20,089 nucleotides of DNA, from positions 1-20,089 of the forward strand of contig JAGVZX010000002.1 of the NCBI GenBank assembly GCA_018302185.1, in the 5' to 3' direction. Source of the DNA: Candidatus Woesearchaeota archaeon. Its GTDB lineage: Archaea; Nanobdellota; Nanobdellia; Woesearchaeales; UBA10200. The position numbers and the translations under genes were made by a program. Positions 8,001 through 20,000 of this stretch are shown here, in pieces. The notes beneath the pieces were generated by a model. The model made no database searches and had not been told where the DNA came from. It saw only the letters and a list, made by a program, of their open reading frames with translations. Numbering within the stretch: position 1 is the first letter of the stretch; every line of letters starts with the position of its first letter.

Positions 8001-11000
8001 TTTTTCTTGGAATTCTACCTCGTTTCGTATATCTGCAATTAATGCAGCAATCACTGCTTTTTTCTGCTCAAGCACAGCATTAATTTTAGGATTTACGCTT
8101 GCATCTTCAAATGTAAATTTATTCAGATCTTCAAGCTTGATGTTCACAAATAATTTATCTGAACGTATTATCACTCCATTCTTATCATAAAATCTTAGAT
8201 TATATCCTCCAGTGCCTGATTCAACTATCTCAACATACTCTGCGTTTATGCCAATTACCTGAGTCGGACTAATCTTTAATTTTTTGCCTAAGAGCTCTTT
8301 ATTCTGTGCAGCAAATGTATTGAGAAGGTTTGCTAAATCTATATCTTTAGCAATGTCTTTAGCTATCAATTTTTGTTTCAGCAATAATGCTTCAGCTGCT
8401 CTGCGCAATCTCTTTGCAGTCTCAGAATTTCTATTCTTCAATTGACCAAGCGCTTCACCTATCTCAATTAATTTCTGAGAGATCTTGATATTCTCTCCAG
8501 CAGCATGGCCTAAAATCTCTACTGCATTAGGCTCTGCTAATTCAGCATTAAACTCTTGCATGAACTCATTTGCAGCATTGTCAATAGTTGCCTGATCAAG
8601 TGGTTTTCCAGGCGTTTCTACTGGCGCAGTTTCTGTTGTTTCTGGTGCAGGTGCTTCTAAAGTAGCGGTGCCTGTATCAGTTGACTGTGAAGTTATCGCA
8701 GTTCCAAGAGCCTCTCTAATCGCTACTTCTGCCTTATGAGTAGAAGTATCACAAGGGCTTGCGCACACTGCTTGCCCAAGCCTCTCTTTGATATATCTTT
8801 GTTTTACTGCATCTACATCAGGAAATTTAATTTTGTTATGCTCTTCTACTCTAGCTAAGGCGCCTGTTAAAATCCTATCCACTAGTTCAGGTGAAAGTTT
8901 TTGTCCTGCAACAGAATTCATTGCTATAACCTGATCCAGCCAAGGATATAATTTATCATTATCTATATTAGAAGCAATATTATTTCCTATACCAGATGGT
9001 TTATCTGCAGCAGCCGGTGATCCGACTTTGACAGCTTTTTGCGCAGATTCTCTTAATCCTTCGCTTTCTGCAATCGCTCTAGGCTGTTGAACAGCTGCCT
9101 GCACTTCTGCATCTTTTAATTTCTGCTGAGCTAATAACCTTAAGTATGCCTGCTCTTCCATCTTATATGATCCTGGATTTACAATTAGGTTACTAGAGCT
9201 GCCTTGATTAACTGTATTATCTTTATTTAGTGTAATTGGCGGCTTAGCAACTCCTTTTGCAACTGCAGAACCTAAATCACCTATTTTTTTACCTTCATGA
9301 TATGCATAATATCCATTAGCAGTTCCTGTACCAGATACTTTTATGATCTTGCCTGTATCAAAGCCATTTCTTTGTGCAGCTGCAACGACTTGGCTATATA
9401 GATGCTCTGGCACTAATACTGCTTCTACTTCAGTAATCTTAACATCCTCAGATATCTGTAATTGCGGATTAGTATAACTTCTTTTGTAAACTTCTTTATC
9501 GCCTACTAATGTCTCCTCTTCAGGATATTTTCCTAGTTTATTTCTAAACTCATAATCTTCTGCGAGCTTCTGTTTTAGTTCTTGTTCAGTCAATTTTTTG
9601 CCATACCTGTTCTCTGCCTGCCTATATAGGTCGCTGAAGAATGCTTGTTGAGTTACTTTGCCATTTCCATCAACACCTTTATAGCTTTGCTCAAATCCTT
9701 TCTTCATCACAAACTTGATCTCTCCAAACTGTGAGTCCAAGCCATATCTAAAATTAGCTCCTCTCTTAATTATCTTGCCAGCCTCATCTATTGCCCGTAT
9801 ATTTCCGCTTCCAAATATTGCATCAACAGACTCAACAGGCGCATTATGCGTCCACAATAACTCAGTAAACTCTCCTTGCACACTTTCAAAATCAGTTATT
9901 TTCTGATTTATTCTGGCAACATCAAGCTCTATTTTCTTAACATCAATCTTAGGGTATGCTGCCTGCACAAAACTGACCTTGATAGAATTTGCCAAGCTAA
10001 CCTCATCAGTTGCAGTTATCGGAACCTTAACGTTTTTATCAGCTTTTTTTCCGTTTACAAATGTCCCATAACTGCTGCCCAAGTCTGTAAGATATAGTTG
10101 ACCACCTTCAAATGTAATTACTGCATGATTCCTTGAGACGCTTGGATTATCCAGCACAAAATTATTATTAATTGACCTACCAAGCGTGATTGTCTGGCCT
10201 TCTGTTAATGCAACTATTTTTCCACCAATGATGACTTCAATGCTAACTGCAGTGCTTGTAGTTGCAGTTGCTGCTTTTCCAGGAGTGGATTGAGATTTAA
10301 GCTCAGTTATCTTACGCCTTGCTGCTGCTACTATATCTTTTTCAACTTGAGTCTGCACAAATCCTTTTGCTTCAAAATGAGCTATTGCCCCTTCTAATTC
10401 TCTGATATTATTCTCAACATTAATATCTCCAGCTTCAACAGCATTTATGTATCTTAGTATCACAGTTGCTGCTGCTTCATCCATTATCGCATCTATTGTT
10501 TTTGATGAGCCTGCTTGGGCACTTATTGCTTTTACAGTTGCATCGATCTCTTTAATAAACAACGGAACTGCAATGCACTTAGTGCAAGGGCTTGATTCCA
10601 ATACAGCAGTTGCAACCTCAGTTGCTTTTTCTGAATCCACTCCTGCAGTCTTCTGCACAGCAGCTATTATGTTCTTTAAGCCAGCTGCTTTTACTGCTGC
10701 CAGCAAATCCTGCTTTTGAGATTCTGTGTACCTTGGCCTGTTCAGCAAGCTTTTTATGTGCGCAGTTATCTGAGCCTCGGCCGTAAGGCCTTTGCTGCTT
10801 AGATAAGAGACCAAGCGTTCTGCAATCCGCTGCCTGTTTTGCTCAACAAATTTATTTCCTATCGCCACCAAGTATGCTTCACTTTCCTGGACTAACCTGT
10901 CAATCGTGATTCCTTCTCCTACTAATTTTCGCTGCTGCAATAATTTGTCAAAATTAGACTTATGCGCAATATAAACTTCATCAACAACAGTATTATAAAA

Positions 11001-14000
11001 TTCAGATTCACTCCCAGCTTTTTGCACTAGTGCAGAAGCATGCTGCCTTGTGAGTTCTGCCCTGACTTTTTTTATCAATTCTATCCTCTCTTTTAGCGTA
11101 AGCTTGTCAAGCGAGACTTCTCCAAAAAAAGAAGGCAGCTCTCTTACAAGAATTTTTTTATCCTGCTCCAGTTTTTGCTGAGCTTCAATCCCAGCAATGG
11201 CTTTCTCAAATCTTTCAGTTGCTTTCTGTATCTGCAGTTTTGCCCTCTCATTTGATATAATAGACTTATCCTGCGCATCTGTCAACGGCTTGCCATCTGG
11301 CTGCAATATCCTACAACAGCTTCCATCATCTTTTTGCTCAACCAACACATCAACATCTTCAGTTGTCAATCTCATGTTAAGCCTGCCTTCTGTGGTTATG
11401 GATGTATCTTCAGCAAGATAGCTTTCTGGTGAAAATGCAAACTCCAGCTTAGGGTTCTGTTTAGTGCTCAAATCTAAGAGAGTAGCAACTTCTCCGCCAG
11501 ATAATGCCTTAGTATTCTTGCCTGTATAATCTATCAATGTTTCGAGCACCACCTGGGCTTCTGCGTCTGATATTGAGTTTAAGATGCTATTTATTCTCTT
11601 CTGAATAACAGCTTGCTCTCCTGCTGTTAATTTTTTTAATGGCCTGCCAGAAACCGTGTTTTCAACTTCCTGCGCCAACACCAACACTTTTCTTGCAGCT
11701 ATCTTGATCTTTTCGTCTTCTGCCTTGAAATAGGTTCTTGCAAATCTCTCCTGCACAATTAAATTTCCGTCTGTTACCAGCACGATCTTGTCTAGATCAG
11801 CATTCTTTAGAAGCCCTTGCCTTGCCTCAGCAACTTCTGCATTAAAGTCTCTCTTGGCTTCTAATCCTTTCTTGACAGCTTGCGCATCTGCGCCAGATAA
11901 AGGCGCATTCCATTTTGCAGCAGCAGCATCTAATTTTTTAAGTTTTTTAAGGAGATCTTCTTTACCCTTAAGTCCTTTTTTAGGCAATTCATTAGTTATC
12001 AGATCTCTTAACCTATTGCGATTAAATGGTGAAAATTCTATCTTTGCTTTCTCAACATCAATTTCTGTTTCTTCTACTTGTTTAATTAATTCATCCATAC
12101 CCTCATGCAGCTGCGCATAAGCTTCCTCTATCTTTTTTGTAGCAGTTTTTCCATCTCTAGATTCATATGCTGCTCTAGCTTCATTTAATATTTTTTCAAC
12201 ATCAGCTCTTAAGCTTTGACAATTGCTGCACGCATCATGTAATTCAGGATTATTCTCAATAATAGTTTGCATCTCTCTATTAATTTCGTTATTGGCTTCA
12301 GACATGTCTTGAGAAGCTTGCTCTGCAGATTCAACCTCCTGCACTATTTTAATGGCTCTTCCTGTTTCATCCAAAACATAATCGCTTATCTTTACTACAT
12401 TAGAAGCAGGCTTTACCTCAGGCGCTTCGGTATTTTTTAATGCAGTTGCTGCTTCTCTTGCAGCTTTCTCTGCAGCTAATTTTTGCGCAGCTGCCAATAC
12501 TGATTTTTTCTGGTTCTGATTGAATCCCTGCAGATCAACATCCCTCAAGCTTGCAATCCCTTCAACTGTTGTTATGCCTTTCTTGTTCGCTATCACCAAC
12601 AGCTGGTTTAACATCCCATCGCCAATCAGATTTTTAACAGCAAACGCATCCTTTAATTGCTGCAAAGTTAGCTGTGGTGCTGTTGATGCAGGAGCAGTTT
12701 CTGTTAATACAGGAGTTTGTTGAGTTTGAATTTCATCTGCAGTTTTATCACCAGTCTGAGCAACTGCAACAACGCTATCTGCTTTTTCTAATTTTGGTGC
12801 AGCATCTGGAGCAGCTTGTGACACAACAAATTCCTGTAGACTAAGAATGTCTTCATTAATTTTCTCTAACTGCTTACGACCAGATGATAATTGCTCTTGA
12901 AATCTTTTCCTGTTTATTTCTCTAAATTCTGAAGCAGGTATACCCGGATTCGCCCAATTACGTGTTGCAGCAGTTAAGCCAGCTTCATCTTTTAATGCAG
13001 CTTCTGCTTCACTTACTCGTTCTTCCAATGACTGCCTAATCTCATGTAACTCTTTTAGTTTTTTAGCTTGCTTTGCCTTATCAATGGTCGCTGATAATTC
13101 ACCAAGCTTTTTATTCACTTCAGCTAATTTTGCCTGTGTATCAGTTAATTTAGATTGTGTTAATGATGATGGTTCTATTCTTAATCCATTACCAGTTTCA
13201 ATATCTGAAAACCAATAATAGTCCCCTGCCTTTTGAGTAAATTTATAGGTTCTTCCATTTATGCTAAATGTTTGAGGTGATTTTCCTATAAAAGTACCTG
13301 CTGTTACACCAGGACTATCAGATACAGCTATTTCTCCAGTTTCTTGCATTTTTTTGTAAGCAGCTTCAATCTGGCTGGCAATTTCTCTCTCCTCTTTTAA
13401 TCTTCTCTCATATTCCTGTATGTTAAACTCATGTGCTGATTTCTCTTGTTCTAGTTTTTTATTTGCATCTAACTTCTCTTCAAATGCTTTCATCTCAGCA
13501 GGAGAAATGACCTCATCAAATGATCTTACATTTGTACCTGCAGTAAGATCAACAGGTGCAGTTGGAACAACAGGTGCACTCGGTACAACAGGAACTTCTG
13601 GTGCAACTGCTTCTTGGACAGTTGTTGTTGCTGATCTTAATCTTGCAAGTTCAGCTTCTGCATCAGCTAATTTTCTCTCTGCTTCTGCAGCTCTTTCTTC
13701 CAATGCGATTCTTTCTGCGTCTGTTGTTGTAGTGTCTGCAGCTGCGTTTTGCGCAGCATCTCTTGCAGCTAATGCCTTACTAACTCCTTTCTCAACTGTA
13801 GCCTCAAATTCAGCATGAGTCATCTCACCAACTTTTTTTGCAGCAGGAGAATTTCCACTATTTTCGGCAGCAGGCTTTGCTCTTTCATGGTTTGCTAACT
13901 GCCGTAATTCATCATCAACAGCAGCAATATTTGTCCTAAGTGCTTTTCTTGGCGCTTTCGTAACTGGTGCAGCTATGTCTTTAAACTTTTTAGTGGCATA

Positions 14001-17000
14001 ATTAAATGATGATTTGGTCCCATCTTTTAATGTAGTTGCTGTCCATGCATTTCCAGCAAATCTCCATATTTTTTTTGATGTCTTAAATTCAAATGGCTTT
14101 TTAGCTCTAGCTTTCATATCTTGCCAACGATTCTTACTTGGGTCAACTTTCTTGCCAAATATTACATATGCAGGAGACCTGACTAGACTTGTCACACCTC
14201 CAATTGCAAAACTAGTAGCTCCTAAAACATAAGACCCTATACCAACTACCTTGCTGACACCTAATGTTGACCCAACTATTCCTGATGCTCCGTAAGAAAA
14301 TACCCCTACAACTGTATTTCTAACTGCTCTTCCACTTCCTCTCAATATTTTTCCAGCTCTGCTTACAACAACACTATCTGCCTTAGCAGCTTCTTCTAAT
14401 ACTTTCTTTGCAGCTTCATAGCTTTGTTTTGCAGCATCAACATTACCTAATTTAGTTTCTGCATTTCCTTTTGCGATAAGTGTTGTGCCAAGCAGGTTTT
14501 GTAACGCGATCCTATCGCTGCCTGTTACTGGTGCTTGTGTTCTAGCATCTTTTATTCCTGCATCTTTTAACATTTCTTGAGAATAACGATCTACAACTGC
14601 ATCATCGCTTTTAATTTCAGCATCCTGTAATCTGGAATTTATTGCATCTGCAATCTCTCCAAGCGCAGCAGGATCGTTAACATCAATTCCTGCTTCTCTC
14701 AGAATTTCTCCAAAAGAATATCCTGCAGCTGTACCATAGCTCTTAATCTCTGAGCTTGTTAATCTGCCAGCTAATTTATCTTTGAATTTTACTAATGCAT
14801 CTGCTTGTCTTTGCTTGAGAAGGTCAGCTAATTCTTTTTCCTTACTTTCTGCATCCTGCTGTGCTTTATCTAGTTTTGTTTTAGCTTCATCAGCTTTATT
14901 TAATTCATCTTTAGCAAACTGTTTTGCAAATCCTTCACCTTCTTCAATTATTATTTGTTCTGCAGTTCCTCTGGCATTCTCATATTCCTTCCTAGCATCT
15001 ACTGCTTTCTGCCTTGCGTCTGGAATATTCTGGATCAGACCAATTTCTTTATCTAATGAAGCATGTATCTTTTCAGCTTCCTCAGCTCTCTTTTTAGCAT
15101 CCTGTGCTGCCTGAACAGCTGCCTGGGTTTTTGGATCTTTTTCACCATTCTTTGCTTTCAAGTCATCTGCCTGTTTCTGTAATCTGCCATAATCTGCTTT
15201 TGCTTTATCTTTTGCATCAAACGCAGCAAGCAGCTCTTGCCTGACTTGTCCGTAATCTCTTACAGCAATTGGTGTTTGGGTAACAGGTGTTTGCGTTGCA
15301 GGCTTCTGCAATGGTGCACTTTTATCAGTTTGTGGTACTGCTGCTTGTCCTTGTCCAGCTTGTGGAGCAACTGCAGGCTGTTGTCCAGTTGGTGCGATAG
15401 GTCGTTGTGCAGTCGGAGCAACTACAGGCTGTCCTGCAGGCTGTTGTCCAGTTGGTGCGATAGGTTGTTGTGCAGTCGGAGCAACAGTTGGCTGAGCTTC
15501 AGGCTGCTGTGCAGTCGGAGCAATAGGCTGTGCAGCAGGCGCTTCTGTTCTAGGTGCAGGTGATTGCGTACTTTGTTGTTGTCCTGCAGTTAATGGAGGT
15601 GTAGCTAATACTTTATCTCTTGCACTTAATATAGAATCTGCAGTTGCTGCATCAATGCCTTCTATTATCTGCAATTCTCCACTACTGATTCCTTTTAAAT
15701 CTTCAATAGTATTGAACTTCTCTTTTTTGAGCTTGTCAATTGTTTCTTGAGAAACACCTTGACCTGATAATTTATCTATTGGCGTAGTAGTTGCAGGAGC
15801 AGTACCTTGACCTAAAGGAGATGTTGGCTGTGCAGCTGCTTCTCTGGCTTTTTTCTCTTCCTCAGCTTTTATTTTTTCAGTTTCTGCTTTTAGCTTCTCA
15901 GTTTCAGCTTTTATTCTCTCAGTTTCAGCTTTTATTTTTTCAGTTTCTGCATTTCTTCTTGCATTTTCTGCATATGCCTGCTCTTCAATCTTCATCCTGG
16001 CTTCTGCTTCTTGGGCAGCTTTTTGCATCGCTGCTTCATGCTGACTCTTGATATCATTATAAGAGACTAAGAGGTCTAATCTGTTCAACTCCAATTGCTG
16101 CAGTATCTGGGCTTTTCTTGCATTCAGGTTTTCTATCTGCTCAACTATACCGGCTTCACCCTGCTTATCTGAAGATGCAACAAGACGATCTTCAAGAATC
16201 TCTATGACAACCTCAATCTTGCCTAACTCCTGCGCAAGCTGAGAATTCTCCTGCAGCGCATGAGAAGTAACCGGATCAGAGACAGTGCCCTGTGCAATAA
16301 TAGAAGTTATCTCTGACAATTTCCTTTCAGTCTCTGCTGCAGCATGCTCATCCAGATATTTCTGCCTTTGCTGCGCAGAAAATCTTTCGCTTTGCTCTAT
16401 GCTTTCTATCTCCTTTGCTGCATCTCTTCTTGCAAATGGATTTAGGGAAGAAGTTTTCTTTGCAGCATCATCTTTCTGTGCATTTAATAATTGCTGGTAA
16501 GTCTCTTCTTTCTCAGCTTTTTCTTTTGCTACCTGTTCCTTTGCTGCAGCAAGCTCTTTCTGCTTTTCTGCCAGGGTATCTGCCTCTTCAATAAGCTGCT
16601 GCTCAAGATCTCTTCTCTTCTGCGCATCTGTCTCAGCCTCTAGTTTAGACCTTGCATCACGCGCTTTTTGAGCTGCATCATTTGCCTGCAGGGAAAGAAG
16701 GCTCGCATCATGTTCTGCTGCTTCAATAGCTTTCTGCTGCCTGATATATCCAAGCGCAACTAACTGCTGCTCAAGCTCTGATTCTGCATTGCTTCCTTCC
16801 TGAGCTGCATAATACTTCTGAGCAACTTTGTCTATCTCTGCCTGCATCGCATCAGCATCTGATCTTGCAGCATCACGGCTTAGTATTGCATAATCCTGCA
16901 TGGCCTTGTTCACAGCCTGAGATGATCCTGCAAGCCTTGATTCTGCTACCCTGACTTCTTCTGCAGGAGCATTGCCATTTCTTAACATGTCAAGCTCCTG

Positions 17001-20000
17001 CTGCGCTAAAGCAGCATCTCTCTGTGCAGCTTTGATCGCTGTATCTACATCAACAAGTGTTCTTTGGTGCTCCAAGAATTCTGCCTCGCCTTTTGACGCG
17101 CCTTTGATCTCCTTATCGATCGCTGCCTTGCTTGCATCTGATGCGACATTTAACTGCAATTGCCCAAACTGCCTGCTGATGCTTTTTCCATCCTTGTCAA
17201 CTGCAGGCTTTCCAGAAGCATCGACTATTACAAGGCCCTGGGCACGATCAAGATCCCCTATCTTTAATCTGGCAGGAGGCTGTGATGTGCCTTTCGGTGA
17301 TGTATCTTGCTGTGATGTGTCTAACGGTAATGTCTCTGGCTTTGATTTATCTGGCTGTAACTTTTCTGTGGGTAATGTATCTAGTGGTAATTTTTCTGGC
17401 TCTGGTGCTTCTGGCGGTGATGTAACTGGCTCTGATACTTCTTCAGGTAATGTATCTGATGGTACTGTAAATGTCTCTGATGCTTCTGGCAGTAAATTCT
17501 CTGGCTGTAATTTTTCTGTAGGTAATGTATCTAGTGGTAATGTCTCTGGCTCTGGTGCTTCTGGCGGTGATGTAACTGGCTCTGATACTTCTTCTGGTAA
17601 TGTACTTGGCTGTGATGCACTTGGTGGTGGTGCTTCTGGAGGTGATGCTTCTGGCTGCGGTGCACTTGGTGGTGGTGCTTCTGGAGGTGATGCTTCTGGC
17701 TGTGATGTACTTGGCTGTTGATATCCTTGCAATGCAGGAATATTTGCTTGCGCAGGTGTCAGTGTGACTTCTCCGTTAGAATCAACATCAACAGAATATG
17801 CTTGCCCATCATAGATCGCGTAAGAATTTCTTAGAGCGTCTGCATTCTGCTGTGTGTATGCCTTAAACTGTGCAGAGGATTTTGCTCGGTAATCTTTTGT
17901 ATTTGTTGCAGCGTTCAATCTGCTTCTTCCTCTTCCGAGAGATGCGCCAACAATGCTTCCAATAGTTTTCGTAGTCTCTCCTGTCTCTTCAATCGCCTCA
18001 TCTACAGTCTCGTCCCAGATTTCGCCAGGCTTATACATGAATTCTCCTACAGGCTTTAGGAACTGCCCGATAGCCTGAACCTGCTCGTAAAGAACAGGGT
18101 TTTTTATGATGCTTGTTGCTCTGGCAAGTTCTGCCTGCGCTTGTGATATTTTTGATGCTGCTTCTGAAACTTTTTCAAGATATTCTGCAGCTTTTGCATA
18201 ATTTCCTGCTGCTCTTGCTGCTTTTGCTGCTGTTTCATAAGTGTTCATCTCCTGCATCGCAGATTTTACATTTTGGATTGTCCTTTCAGCAAGCTCCTTA
18301 TTTGCTGGTGATTTCACAGCAGCTTTTGCAGCATCTTTTATTGTTTCTGCTGCAGCTTCTCTTGATGCTGAGGCAGCCTGTGATGCGCTTCTTGCATTCC
18401 ACATGCTTCCCACTCTTGTGGTCGCCAGATATTTAGTCACTCCTGTTGTTTTTGCAACTGCAGCTAATCCGCTGCCTACTCCACCCATAGTGATTATGCC
18501 TGTTGCAATGTTTCCAACTTCATATACAGTATTGATGACAGGCGCTGATGCCCTTTCAAATCTTGCTTTTGCGGCAACGTCCTCAGCAAAATCCTGCTGA
18601 GATGCATCAGACTTTGCTGCCAATCTTGCATAATTTTCTGCGCCGTCAAGGTTTCTTGCCTGCATCTGGATCTCTGCTTCTTTCTTGTAGCTCAAAGCCT
18701 GCAGAGTATTTGCCTCGACAAGCTTTCCCTGCGAGCTTAGCTCAGATGCTCTTGCAGCAATTAATTGAGGATTGTCTTCTAATGCCTGTGCTATCGCACG
18801 GATATCACGGTCAGTTATCTTTATCTTTTGAGTTTTGTCATTTATCTTTTTATCTTTGTTCAGAAGATTTTCTAACTCTTTCTTGCCCTGAGCTCTGCTT
18901 AATGGATCATCTGCATTGACTAATTTGCTTATCTCATCAAGAGTAACACCGCGATTAACACTGGATGTTGTTATGGTGGAAGGATTCAGCATATCTGCAA
19001 TCAATCTTACACCATCAGCTTCTCTTTTTCTTCTGGCATCTTCTTTATTCGTCTCAGCTTCTGTGCCCATCAATGCCCTGTTAAGGTAGGCTATGCCTGC
19101 AAGAGGCTGTGTTATTCCTGTCCACGCATTACTAAGAGGATTTTTGTTGTAGATGCTGTTAGGATCTTTTGGATCTCCACCTATCAGAGCAAGATTTGCG
19201 CTTCTTTGTGAAGCTCTCTCACCTTCTATCTTAGCCAGCGCATTAAACCTAAGGTCTGCTGCAAGTATTTCTGTCTGTGAGCTAGCTGCCCTGACTGCCA
19301 TGGTATGACCAAGCTCTCCGCCTGACCTTTCATTTGCAAGCATAAGATTTATCAGGTCATCTGAAGTGAATTCATCATTGTTCAGACCATATTTTATCCT
19401 GATGGTTTTTGCCTGATTATCGAGTTGAAATCTCCATTGCTCTGCATTAGCTGTTCTTGACGCTTCATTCTTGTCGCCGTTTGCCTCGCTCATGCTTATG
19501 GTGCCATCACCATCCCTGTCAAAGATGGGAGAATTCTTGCTGAGCTCTGAGATAGAATACATAACATCTCTTGCCAGCTCTTTGTTGGTTACGGCTTTTT
19601 CTGTTGGCTGCAAAGACATAAGTTTGCTGATAGATTTCTGCTCTTTCTCTCCTCTCTCTCTGGCTTTTGTTCTTTCGTTCTTGGATTGTGTACTGTATGT
19701 GTCTAATATCGTTTCTCCTGATACAACTGCGATTGCATCATGAAGCCCGCTTCCAACAAGGCCTATAGTAGCCATGCCCATGCTCCATGTGCCGCTTACT
19801 GCATTTCCTGCAACTGTGCCCCACTCCCCTTTATCAACACCTTCCCAGAGATTCTTTGAAGCTTCTACTGGTGCATCATAGCTGCTGAAATAACTTTTCT
19901 GATGGGAGATAGCATCTGCCTGCTGGCTTACTGAATCTGCAACTGCCGAGTTTACACCTCCTTCAATCCTCTTGTCAAGCTTAGTCTCGACAGTTTTTAG

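Noticed and set aside
15367..17720. Direct repeats considered as CRISPR arrays
   Set aside because: The units are contiguous, have no spacers, and are multiples of three within an open frame, so they are protein-coding tandem repeats. No cas genes are present.
16972..17721. Long plus-strand reading frame of 249 codons opposite the pentapeptide array
   Set aside because: It is the antisense of a 15-bp repeat, giving a Ser/Gly/Asp pentad pattern, and has no promoter or ribosome site. The minus-strand frame is the real one.
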